DNA of 6,707 nucleotides, from positions 1-6,707 of the forward strand of contig CAMWTG010000153.1 of NCBI GenBank assembly GCA_947177115.1, given 5' to 3'. The notes beneath the pieces are model-generated. The model saw only the letters and a list, made by a program, of their open reading frames with translations, had not been told where the DNA came from and ran no database searches. The translations under genes and the position numbers were made by a program. This DNA is from an uncultured Clostridia bacterium (lineage in GTDB: Bacteria; Bacillota; Clostridia; Oscillospirales; Oscillospiraceae). The first letter of the stretch is position 1. Every line of letters begins with the position of its first letter. Shown in pieces: positions 1-6,091 of the stretch.

Positions 1-1599
1 GTAGAGGTCAGAGTTGCAAATATCCTGCTCATTTGCCAGATAAGTGGCCGAAATATAGGTAGACTGAAAGCCGGAGAGCATGGCCGTACAAGCGGAAAGG
101 CCCGTAGAAAACAGCATGACGACCAGCGCCAGTAGCGCGATAAAGGCCAGCGCCGACTTGTGCGCCGACACCGCCTGCGCCACAGCCCGGACGATTTTGC
201 CGGTGGTGGTCAGAACATTTTGCGTATGCTGGGCGGTCTTTTGGGCCTCCCGCGCCGCCTGTGCGTACTTGCGCTTGATTTTCTGCTTCTGATGCCACTT
301 TGACAATGTGCTTCTCTGCTGTAACTCAGGGTGATCCCGAAGGGCGGTCTGCCACGCAAGCCGGGTCTGCTCTGTTTGTAGGCGGCTCTGTGCCTGCCGC
401 ACAGCCCGGTATGGTTTGGAGTGCAGGCGGTTCTTGTTCCAACGCAGGAAACGGCCAGCGCCGCGCTCCGCCACAAACTCGACCTTGTGCGCCGCCTCCA
501 CGCCGGTATTATCCCGTTCCGCTTCCCGCAGCTTTTGGTGGGCTTTCAGCACCGCCGTTGTTTGCGCTGTCCGCACCACAGCGCCGCCTACCCGCTTTGG
601 AAGGGCGGACGGTGCGTTTTCTGGAACCGCCTCCTTCTCAAACCGTAAATGGCGGCGCACCCTGCCGCTTTCACTGTCATACTGCTTTTCCAGATGTGCG
701 CGGCGCTTGGCGGGTATCTTCTCCTGGGCCTTTTCCAGCTTCCGGCCTGCCTGCTCAACACGCCGCTCCGCCTTTTCATACCGCCTCTGCTGACGGTGCG
801 GCAATTCCCCATCCTTCTCCGGCACTGATGTGGCCTCAAAGCGAAGCCGCCCCGGCGGGGGCGGCTCTATATCCGGCGGCTTGCCGTGTCCATCTGAAAC
901 GCTGGCAGCAGGGTCCTCACTGTGCTGACCAGCCTCCAGTGCAACGTGGCTATCCGCTATATCGCTTTGTCGGAGAGGGGACATATCCCCGGATTGGCTC
1001 GGGATTGTCCCACTCGTGGTAATGGCAGAGCGTCCCCGGCGTTTCTCTGATGTTCTGACCGCAGCGGTGAGGGCGTCCCCGTCCTCAAAACGCAGCCGTC
1101 CCTTTTGCCGTGACCCCCGACTGCCGGGGGCCTCTGGCGCAGGAGTGTCGGTATGCTGCCGTCCTTCTCTCTGCTGTTTCGATGCTGCGGGACCGTCTCT
1201 GGAGCGGCGGCCCCTCTGCTTCTCCGTCCTGTTGGGATGAGAAACAGAAACGCCCCGTGTATCTCGGATGACAGGCGCTATATCTGCCTCTGTCGCCGCA
1301 CAGGGCTCCAGCAGTTTCTCCAATCCCTCCGAAGGTTCCGGGCTTTCTGAAAGGGGTACAGCTCTATCCAAATCCGGCCTTAATGGCTGCAATTCGGATT
1401 TGATGGAGCGTTTTTTGGACTTCTTAGAGCTTTGCCGCCCCAACTGCTGATCCGGCTTGCGCTCCGGGCCAAAGGACATATCCGCTGTCCGCTGGCTGAC
1501 CCGACGTTCCTCGCCGGTGGCCTTGTTTTGTTCCACCAGCCCATCCCGGCCCAGCTTTTGGACTTTTTTATCCCGTGCCCGAAACTCCTGCCCTCTCAT
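1..1599 (-). CDS. CD1108-type mobile element protein, N-terminal part (533 aa, cut at window edge)
   Basis: An uninterrupted minus-strand frame runs from ATG 1599-1597 to base 1, giving exactly 533 codons with no stop inside the window. It begins MRGQEFRARDKK and is cut after ...ICNSDLY. Residues 1-270 are charged, low in hydrophobics and probably disordered, with three copies of R/H-LRFE (L169, L252, L318). Residues 270-305 look like a basic coiled coil (RRYEKAERRVEQAGRKLEKA). Residues 432-456 are strongly basic, and one membrane helix follows at about 483-503, ending L-S-A-C (501-504). The order of basic cytoplasmic region, single membrane helix and exported part matches the CD1108-type proteins of clostridial ICEs as I remember them. 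Those carry a C-terminal lysozyme-like and/or CHAP/NlpC-P60 wall hydrolase, which would lie left of this window. The likely role is opening peptidoglycan for the conjugation channel. The start overlaps the upstream stop as ATGA, with AGGAGG at 1607-1612 spaced 7 nt. The family call is fairly sure; the hydrolase part is inferred. Confidence 0.85.
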   Translation of the reverse strand, partial: MRGQEFRARDKKVQKLGRDGLVEQNKATGEERRVSQRTADMSFGPERKPDQQLGRQSSKKSKKRSIKSELQPLRPDLDRAVPLSESPEPSEGLEKLLEPCAATEADIAPVIRDTRGVSVSHPNRTEKQRGRRSRDGPAASKQQREGRQHTDTPAPEAPGSRGSRQKGRLRFEDGDALTAAVRTSEKRRGRSAITTSGTIPSQSGDMSPLRQSDIADSHVALEAGQHSEDPAASVSDGHGKPPDIEPPPPGRLRFEATSVPEKDGELPHRQQRRYEKAERRVEQAGRKLEKAQEKIPAKRRAHLEKQYDSESGRVRRHLRFEKEAVPENAPSALPKRVGGAVVRTAQTTAVLKAHQKLREAERDNTGVEAAHKVEFVAERGAGRFLRWNKNRLHSKPYRAVRQAQSRLQTEQTRLAWQTALRDHPELQQRSTLSKWHQKQKIKRKYAQAAREAQKTAQHTQNVLTTTGKIVRAVAQAVSAHKSALAFIALLALVVMLFSTGLSACTAMLSGFQSTYISATYLANEQDICNSDLY

Positions 1600-2423
1600 A
1601 GAACAGCCTCCTGTTTCCTATCTTTATCCGGGGCTGGAGCAGTCTTGGCGGCAATCTCAACCTGATTTTTCTGGAGCGCCTGACGGATAGAGGGCTTCTT
1701 TGCCAGACGCTTCCCCGGCTTCTCCGCCGCCCGTTCTTCCTGGCGGTCCCGTGCCATATCCGCAGACTGCTCCAAATCTTCTACCACACCGATGGCGGCG
1801 AGGGTGTTGTTGTTGATGTTGGACAACAGCTTTTCAATCCCACGCATGGGGGCAAGGACAACCGATTGAAAGCGCCCTTCCTCGATTTTTGGATCGAGGT
1901 CCAATTCCTTGTTGGCGGCGATACGGCCAGCATTTGCGATGTTCCGAAAACCTCTGCGTAGCTGTGTGCCCATTTCCTCCGCTTTTCCAAGGGCCTCCTT
2001 TATACTGGAGAGGGAGTTTTGCAAGCCCTCTTGCAGATGTTCCAGGCCCTTTTTTACCCCCATAGCGGCAACGGCGTTGTCCAGCGCCGACACGCCGGCA
2101 TCTTTGAAACGGTCTACCGCGTCCTTTGCGCACTCCATGATCTTGTCCCGAAAGGATGCCAGCCGTTCCTGCGCCTGTTCTACTTTCGCCTCCAGTGTCT
2201 CCACCATTTTGGTCAGGAAGGGTTTGGCGGGGGCCTGCTGTTCCGTCATCTGCGCAAGTTCGGTTTTCACCTTCTGTAATTCTTGCAGAACAGCGTCAAA
2301 CTGGCGCTCCATTCCGTCCAGATACCAGGCCATGAGGGACAAATCCTGCGCTTGGAGACTTCTGCCGTTCTCATTCAGCAGCTTCAAAAAATCCTGGAAT
2401 GTAGGGGACTTTTCCATATCCAT
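1596..2423 (-). CDS. DUF6674-like helical accessory protein of conjugative element
   Basis: This protein of 275 aa is almost entirely predicted helix, without signal peptide or membrane segment. Residues 31-100 (MAWYLDGMERQFDAVLQELQ, then KVKTELAQM and TLEAKVEQAQERLASF) read as coiled coil, followed by a second helical block at 120-165. From memory it resembles the DUF6674 proteins of clostridial ICEs, where a YLDGMERQ-like helix is typical; I could not check this. The function is unknown, and its position between the VirB4-like ATPase and the CD1108-type gene suggests a cytoplasmic accessory or scaffold role in conjugation. The C-terminus (K243-P-S-I-R-Q-A-L, then a Lys/Pro/Ala stretch) is a diverged copy of the tail on the two accessory proteins upstream. 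The ATG at 2423-2421 has AGGAGGTG at 2434-2441, 10 nt away, directly after the VirB4 stop. The stop overlaps the next start as ATGA. A second ATG two codons in is also possible. Confidence 0.72.
   Translation of the reverse strand: MDMEKSPTFQDFLKLLNENGRSLQAQDLSLMAWYLDGMERQFDAVLQELQKVKTELAQMTEQQAPAKPFLTKMVETLEAKVEQAQERLASFRDKIMECAKDAVDRFKDAGVSALDNAVAAMGVKKGLEHLQEGLQNSLSSIKEALGKAEEMGTQLRRGFRNIANAGRIAANKELDLDPKIEEGRFQSVVLAPMRGIEKLLSNINNNTLAAIGVVEDLEQSADMARDRQEERAAEKPGKRLAKKPSIRQALQKNQVEIAAKTAPAPDKDRKQEAVL
1599..1697 (-). repeat. Shared C-terminal tail repeat, copy 3 (diverged)
   Basis: Thirty-three codons at the end of the DUF6674-like gene begin K-P-S-I-R-Q-A-L-Q-K-N and continue with an Ala/Pro/Lys-rich linker ending D-K-D-R-K-Q-E-A-V-L. 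The opening motif matches copies 1 and 2; the end differs. The match is convincing mainly because position, length and composition agree as well. Confidence 0.6.
1607..1612 (-). promoter_or_regulatory. Ribosome binding site of the CD1108-type gene
   Basis: AGGAGG lies 7 nt before ATG 1599 and is formed by the Gln-Glu-Ala codons near the end of the DUF6674-like gene. The stop and start overlap as ATGA, so translation of the two genes is probably coupled. Confidence 0.75.
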
Positions 2424-2433
2424 GTCTGCCGTT

Positions 2434-2441
2434 CACCTCCT
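2434..2441 (-). promoter_or_regulatory. Ribosome binding site of the DUF6674-like gene
   Basis: AGGAGGTG starts two bases after the stop codon of the VirB4-like gene and lies 10 nt before ATG 2423. It is the strongest such site in the window and the only one outside an upstream coding sequence. Confidence 0.75.
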
Positions 2442-2442
2442 G

Positions 2443-4923
2443 TCAGCCCTGTTCGGCCAAATCTTCCAAGCGGGTGGTCATAATGGCATAGAGTTCCGTG
2501 TCTTTGGGGAAGTGGTCCACAAAGGGGATAATCACATTCCCATAAAACAAAAGCCCCTCACCGGCGTTGCTGTTCGTCACATACGAAAGCTGGTGAGGGG
2601 AAATATTGAGGTGCTTGGCGAGGATTTGCCGGTCCCCGCCCGCCTGATTGAGCAGATAGAGGAAGTCGCTGTTTTCAAAGATATTTTCGATCTCGCGGGA
2701 GGCCAGCAGGTCCTTCACATTCTGCGTGATGCCGGTGGGGATGCCGCCCCACTTTCTGAACCGCTTCCAAATCTCAACGGTATAGGCGGCGGTCTGTTCC
2801 TCCCGGAGAAGCAGGTGCATTTCGTCAATATACAGCCGGGTGGACTTGCGGGCCTCCCGGTTCTCACTGACGCGGCCCCATACCTGGTCCTGAACCACCT
2901 GCATCCCGAATTTTTTAAGCTGCTTGCCCAGCTTTTTAATGGTATAGCAGACAATCCGGCTCTTGATCTCCACATTGGTGCGGTGGTTAAAGACGTTCAG
3001 ACTGCCCGAAACATAGATTTCCAGCGCCGTAGCCAACCGCTGGGCCTCCGGCTCCGTCTGTTCCCGCAAAAGGTTGTAGAGGTCGCCCAGCACAGGCATT
3101 TTATCCGGGCGGGGGTCTTGCAGATAATCCCGGTAAACCATGTGAACGCATCGGTCCACAATGGTTTTCTCCACCGGCTCCAGCCCCGCCTTGCCGCCTA
3201 CGATCAGTTCCATGAGGGAGAGGATGAAGTCACTTTTCAGCGTCAGGGGATTGTCGTCCTCGGAGTAATTGAGGGTCAGGTCCATGGGATTGATGAACTG
3301 GTCGGAGGTAGGGGAAATGTCGATCACCTGACCGCCCAGCCGCCGTACCAGGGGGGCGTACTCATCCTCCGGGTCGATTATGGCAATATCGTCCTGGGTA
3401 ATCAGGAAAGCGTTGGTGATCTCCCGCTTGGCGCTGAAGGACTTGCCGCTGCCGGGGGTTCCGAGGATTAGCCCGTTGGGATTTTTAAGACGCTTGCGGT
3501 CCGCCATAATCAGGTTGTTGCTGAGAGCGTTCAGCCCGTAGTACAGGGCCTCGCCGTCCATAAAAATCTCCTGGCTGGTGAAGGGGACAAAGATCGCTGT
3601 GCTGGAGGTGGTAAGGCCCCGCTGAATGTTGATCTGGTTCACGCCCAGGGGCAGGGAGGAAAGAAAGCCCTGCTCCTGCTGATAGTCCAGCCGCCGCAGG
3701 GCGCAGTTATATTTCTGCGCCACGCCGCCAGCCTGGAACACATTGTTTTCCAGCTTTTGCGTGGTGTCCGCCGTGTTCAGCACCAGCATTGTCACCAGAA
3801 ACATCCGCTCATTCCGGCTCTGCAAATCCTCCAGCAGAGTTTTGGCCTCGTTGCCGAAGGTGATAAGGTCGCTGGGAATCACGTCCATGTCATACCCGGA
3901 TCGGACGGCCTTTTTCTGCTCCTGGATTTTCATGGCGTCCAGGTCGGTGATCTTCCGCTTGATATTTTTAATGGCGGCGCTCTGGTCAATGGACTGGATA
4001 TGGAGGGTGACGACAAGGCTGCTCTCCAAGTCAAGGAAATCAGCCAGCATCCGGTCCGTCAGTTCCGGGGCCAGGATTTGCAGGAAGGACATGGCTCCAT
4101 AGGTCTTGCCGATCTGGAATCGCTGTTTGTGGGCGAAGGTGAAGCTGTCCGGGGCGATGAAGTCCTTGGAGGTGAGGCCGGTCTTGTAGATAGCGTCCCA
4201 GGAGAAGCGGAGTTTTTGACCGCCTGCGGGATGGAACATCTGATGCAGGATCGCCAGCCGCTCATAGCCGTCCAGCGAGTGGGCCTTTACGCCCAGCGCC
4301 TTGAAATTCGCCAGAATATCAGCCTCAATGCGTTCCAGCCGGGGCTTCGCCGCTTTCAGACTGTCCGCTTCAATGCCGAAAGTGATGTACTTGGTCTTGG
4401 TCAGGCCGTTGTTGCCCTTGGCAAGCTGGTTTTTCAGCATATCCGAATATTCCTCCCGGATGCTGTTAAAGGCGTCGGCCTGATCCACAATATGGATAGA
4501 GCGTGTCCGTTCTTCCATATCCGCCCGCTGGTTGAGGAAAGAGAGCTGGACGCGGATAGAGGAATCGAAATAGTTCAGAAAATCGCAGTAATTCTCGAAA
4601 ATCTGATTTTTGTCCTCGTTCTGCGCCAGTTGGTAGTTAATATCATAGAACTGGATTTGCTTGGTAAAGTAGTGGTCGCTGACCACACAGATACCGTCCC
4701 GGCGCATCTCCTGATAGGGGATGGTCTGCTGGGCGGTGCGGGGGATTCTGCCATCCTTCTTTGCCTTGGTGATGGAAGCGACCAGCCGCCGCTTATCCGC
4801 GCCGCTGAGTTTGGCGTCCGGCGTGAGCCGAATGGCGCTTCGGGCTTCCGCTTTTTCGGCGGCGAGCTGCTTTTTTCCGGCTTCCAGACGCTTTGCCTGT
4901 TTTGCCTGCTGCTGATTTTTCAA
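2443..4923 (-). CDS. VirB4/TraE-type conjugal transfer ATPase
   Basis: This 826-aa protein has the size usual for VirB4-like ATPases of Gram-positive conjugative elements. The N-terminal domain (about 60-300) carries the clostridial ICE signature D-I-N-Y-Q-L-A-Q-N-E-D-K (94-105) and the FLNYFDSSI segment (115-123). The C-terminal RecA-like domain has Walker A GTPGSGKS at 488-495, IDPEDEY at 516-522, Walker B with RLYIDEMH at 696-703 (D700, E701), and G-I-T-Q-N at 731-735. All key ATPase residues are present, so it looks functional. VirB4 proteins hydrolyse ATP at the inner face of the membrane to drive type IV secretion assembly and DNA transfer, working with the PrgI-like protein encoded just upstream. 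The start is the TTG at 4923-4921: AAGGAGG at 4933-4939 lies 9 nt from it, whereas the nearby ATG at 4930 belongs to the PrgI frame and is only 2 nt from that site. It overlaps the upstream gene by 131 nt, and the stop is followed by 19 nt before the next gene. Confidence 0.96.
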   Translation of the reverse strand: MKNQQQAKQAKRLEAGKKQLAAEKAEARSAIRLTPDAKLSGADKRRLVASITKAKKDGRIPRTAQQTIPYQEMRRDGICVVSDHYFTKQIQFYDINYQLAQNEDKNQIFENYCDFLNYFDSSIRVQLSFLNQRADMEERTRSIHIVDQADAFNSIREEYSDMLKNQLAKGNNGLTKTKYITFGIEADSLKAAKPRLERIEADILANFKALGVKAHSLDGYERLAILHQMFHPAGGQKLRFSWDAIYKTGLTSKDFIAPDSFTFAHKQRFQIGKTYGAMSFLQILAPELTDRMLADFLDLESSLVVTLHIQSIDQSAAIKNIKRKITDLDAMKIQEQKKAVRSGYDMDVIPSDLITFGNEAKTLLEDLQSRNERMFLVTMLVLNTADTTQKLENNVFQAGGVAQKYNCALRRLDYQQEQGFLSSLPLGVNQINIQRGLTTSSTAIFVPFTSQEIFMDGEALYYGLNALSNNLIMADRKRLKNPNGLILGTPGSGKSFSAKREITNAFLITQDDIAIIDPEDEYAPLVRRLGGQVIDISPTSDQFINPMDLTLNYSEDDNPLTLKSDFILSLMELIVGGKAGLEPVEKTIVDRCVHMVYRDYLQDPRPDKMPVLGDLYNLLREQTEPEAQRLATALEIYVSGSLNVFNHRTNVEIKSRIVCYTIKKLGKQLKKFGMQVVQDQVWGRVSENREARKSTRLYIDEMHLLLREEQTAAYTVEIWKRFRKWGGIPTGITQNVKDLLASREIENIFENSDFLYLLNQAGGDRQILAKHLNISPHQLSYVTNSNAGEGLLFYGNVIIPFVDHFPKDTELYAIMTTRLEDLAEQG

Positions 4924-5275
4924 GTCTCATGGCCTCCTTTTCCTGCTGATTCTGCCGCTCCAGCGCGGCGTAGATATTTTCCGTCTGATAGGGCCTGCCC
5001 TTGGGATAGATGAACTGCGCCCGGATCATATGGCCCAGCACCTTCTCGAAGGGCTGGCCGTCCTTTTCGTAGATACCGAAAAGGAAGAAGGGCAGCATCA
5101 GTCCAATCATCAGCAAAGCCGCTGTGTCGTTACCGATACTGCCCCGTGTGAGAAGATAGGCGGGGATGCCCACAAGACCGCCCGCGCCGAAGCACACAAG
5201 CTGGCGGCGGGTCAGGTTAAAGGCAACCTTCGTTTTGACTTTCGTGAGGTCCTTCGGAACCGGAACAAACGGCAT
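4793..5275 (-). CDS. PrgI-family conjugation membrane protein
   Basis: The 160-aa product opens MPFVPVPKDLTKVKTKVAFN, with the LTRRQL motif (21-26) and the YEKDGQPFEK motif (69-78) typical of PrgI-family proteins in clostridial ICEs. Two hydrophobic segments at about 25-43 and 50-68 form a membrane hairpin. The family occupies the VirB3-like position and is nearly always encoded directly before the VirB4-like ATPase, as here. Residues 80-107 (MIRAQFIYPKGRPYQTENIY) match the usual post-membrane region. The last 43 residues (118-160) are unusual: very basic (15 Lys/Arg), low complexity, and encoded entirely in the 131-nt overlap with the downstream ATPase gene, ending at TAA 4795-4793. As far as I recall, relatives are nearer 120-130 aa, so this tail may be an extension. 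The ATG forms a TAATG junction with the preceding stop, and AAGGGGG at 5283-5289 is spaced 7 nt. Confidence 0.92.
   Translation of the reverse strand: MPFVPVPKDLTKVKTKVAFNLTRRQLVCFGAGGLVGIPAYLLTRGSIGNDTAALLMIGLMLPFFLFGIYEKDGQPFEKVLGHMIRAQFIYPKGRPYQTENIYAALERQNQQEKEAMRLEKSAAGKTGKASGSRKKAARRRKSGSPKRHSAHAGRQTQRRG
4933..4939 (-). promoter_or_regulatory. Ribosome binding site of VirB4-like gene, decides TTG start
   Basis: AAGGAGG on the minus strand is 9 nt from TTG 4923 and only 2 nt from ATG 4930, which is in the PrgI frame (Met116). The spacing selects the TTG as the ATPase start and places the site inside the prgI-like coding sequence. Confidence 0.75.
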
Positions 5276-6090
5276 TATCTCGCCCCCTTATCCTTTTGAT
5301 GCCGCTGGGTGTTGGGCTTTTCCGCCAATGCCTCCTTTGCCGCCGCAAGCTGTTCACGGAGGGAGGGCTTTTGCGGCGGCTTATGTTCAGCCGTCTGCGC
5401 TTTGCTGCGTTCCGCAAGCGTCTTTTCCGCACGTTCCAGAGCATCCTTGCTGATAGGGAGCGAATACATATCAGAGATTGAGGAAAAGCCAACATTATTA
5501 AAAACAAAGTCTACCTTGTCCTCCTTTAACGCCCCAGCTACAAAATAGTTTTCCCGTGTAGGAGTTTTGCTCACGGTGCCGCTGGCTATGGAATGGGCCA
5601 ATCCTGTTTCTATAAAGGCGCGGATTTTACCGTCAACTGCCAGCGTTACATAGTACCAGCCGATGTAGCCGCTGCTTTCATCAACCGTTCCATCATTTAG
5701 CTCCACATTAAGCACGGTATACGGCTTCAGTCCCTTTTCTGCGGCGATTGCATTGTCCACGGCTTCACGCTTTCTGAGCGGGACAAGAGCGGCCTCCTTC
5801 GCCGCAGCTACGATTTCCGGGTTGTATCGCGCCAGAACAGCGTTGATATGCTCATTCTGTACCTTTATACTCTTGGCCTGCGGCGTCACTTCATTACCGA
5901 TGCCCAAGGACACGCCGTTATCAAATATGATAGACATATCGCTTGTTCCGCGCCATTTCCCATAACATGGGGAGGTTTTAATCTTGCCGGATGTGCATCC
6001 AAAGGTCTGTGCGATAATCCCTATCTTGTCCCTCATGGGCAGGTTTTCATATTTCTTAACGATTTCAGCCGCTTTCTCCTGCAAATCCAC
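5275..6090 (-). CDS. Accessory protein of conjugative element, function unknown
   Basis: I do not recognise a named family in this 271-aa product. It reads as soluble, without signal peptide or membrane segment. An N-terminal block (about 1-110) begins with a helix (DLQEKAAEIVKKYENLPMRD), followed by a likely strand-rich part with KWRGTSDMSIIFDNGVSLGI (45-64). A second block at 122-214 has YTVLNVELNDGTVDES, GYIGWYYVTLAVDGKI (141-156) and DFVFNNVGFSSISDMYSLP (194-212), suggesting a compact beta-rich domain. Residues 230-271 are a hydrophilic linker and the shared tail (K241-P-S-L-R-E-Q-L ... D-K-G-A-R). I chose GTG 6090-6088: it lies one base after the upstream stop and has AAGGGGG at 6100-6106 spaced 9 nt. 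A longer frame from TTG 6162 would only add an Arg-rich out-of-frame reading of the upstream tail. The stop overlaps the PrgI-family start. The body is less GC-rich than its neighbours in places (20 of 60 bases GC at 5461-5520, counted by hand). Confidence 0.8.
   Translation of the reverse strand: MDLQEKAAEIVKKYENLPMRDKIGIIAQTFGCTSGKIKTSPCYGKWRGTSDMSIIFDNGVSLGIGNEVTPQAKSIKVQNEHINAVLARYNPEIVAAAKEAALVPLRKREAVDNAIAAEKGLKPYTVLNVELNDGTVDESSGYIGWYYVTLAVDGKIRAFIETGLAHSIASGTVSKTPTRENYFVAGALKEDKVDFVFNNVGFSSISDMYSLPISKDALERAEKTLAERSKAQTAEHKPPQKPSLREQLAAAKEALAEKPNTQRHQKDKGAR
5278..5370 (-). repeat. Shared C-terminal tail repeat, copy 2
   Basis: Thirty-one codons encode K-P-S-L-R-E-Q-L-A-A-A-K, an Ala/Glu/Lys linker, and a final K-D-K-G-A-R. 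It shares the KPS-R-QLAAAK core and the DKGAR end with copy 1, and only the KPS-R start with copy 3. The unit ends at the stop codon, next to the start of the PrgI-family gene. Confidence 0.8.
5283..5289 (-). promoter_or_regulatory. Ribosome binding site of the PrgI-family gene, inside upstream tail
   Basis: AAGGGGG lies 7 nt before ATG 5275 and is formed by the Lys-Gly-Ala codons of the upstream D-K-G-A-R end, the same arrangement as at 6100-6106. With the TAATG stop/start overlap this points to translational coupling. Confidence 0.7.
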
Positions 6091-6091
6091 C

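Noticed and set aside
29..839. Short minus-strand frames at 29-298, 210-476 and 588-839
   Set aside because: These are out of frame with the real minus-strand gene that fills 1-1599; that gene is easily missed because it has no stop codon inside the window.
300..1022. Plus-strand open frame of 240 codons, rich in Pro, Ala and Arg
   Set aside because: It lies opposite the continuous 533-codon minus-strand frame, which has a good start, membrane helix and family features.
1909..3471. Plus-strand open frame of 520 codons
   Set aside because: It is antisense to the VirB4-like and DUF6674-like genes, which have clear motifs and ribosome sites. Its product is a shadow with no recognisable domain, typical of GC-rich DNA.
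3757..5013. Plus-strand open frame of 418 codons
   Set aside because: It is antisense to the VirB4-like and PrgI-family genes, and its sequence mirrors their reverse complement. No domain or good ribosome site supports it.
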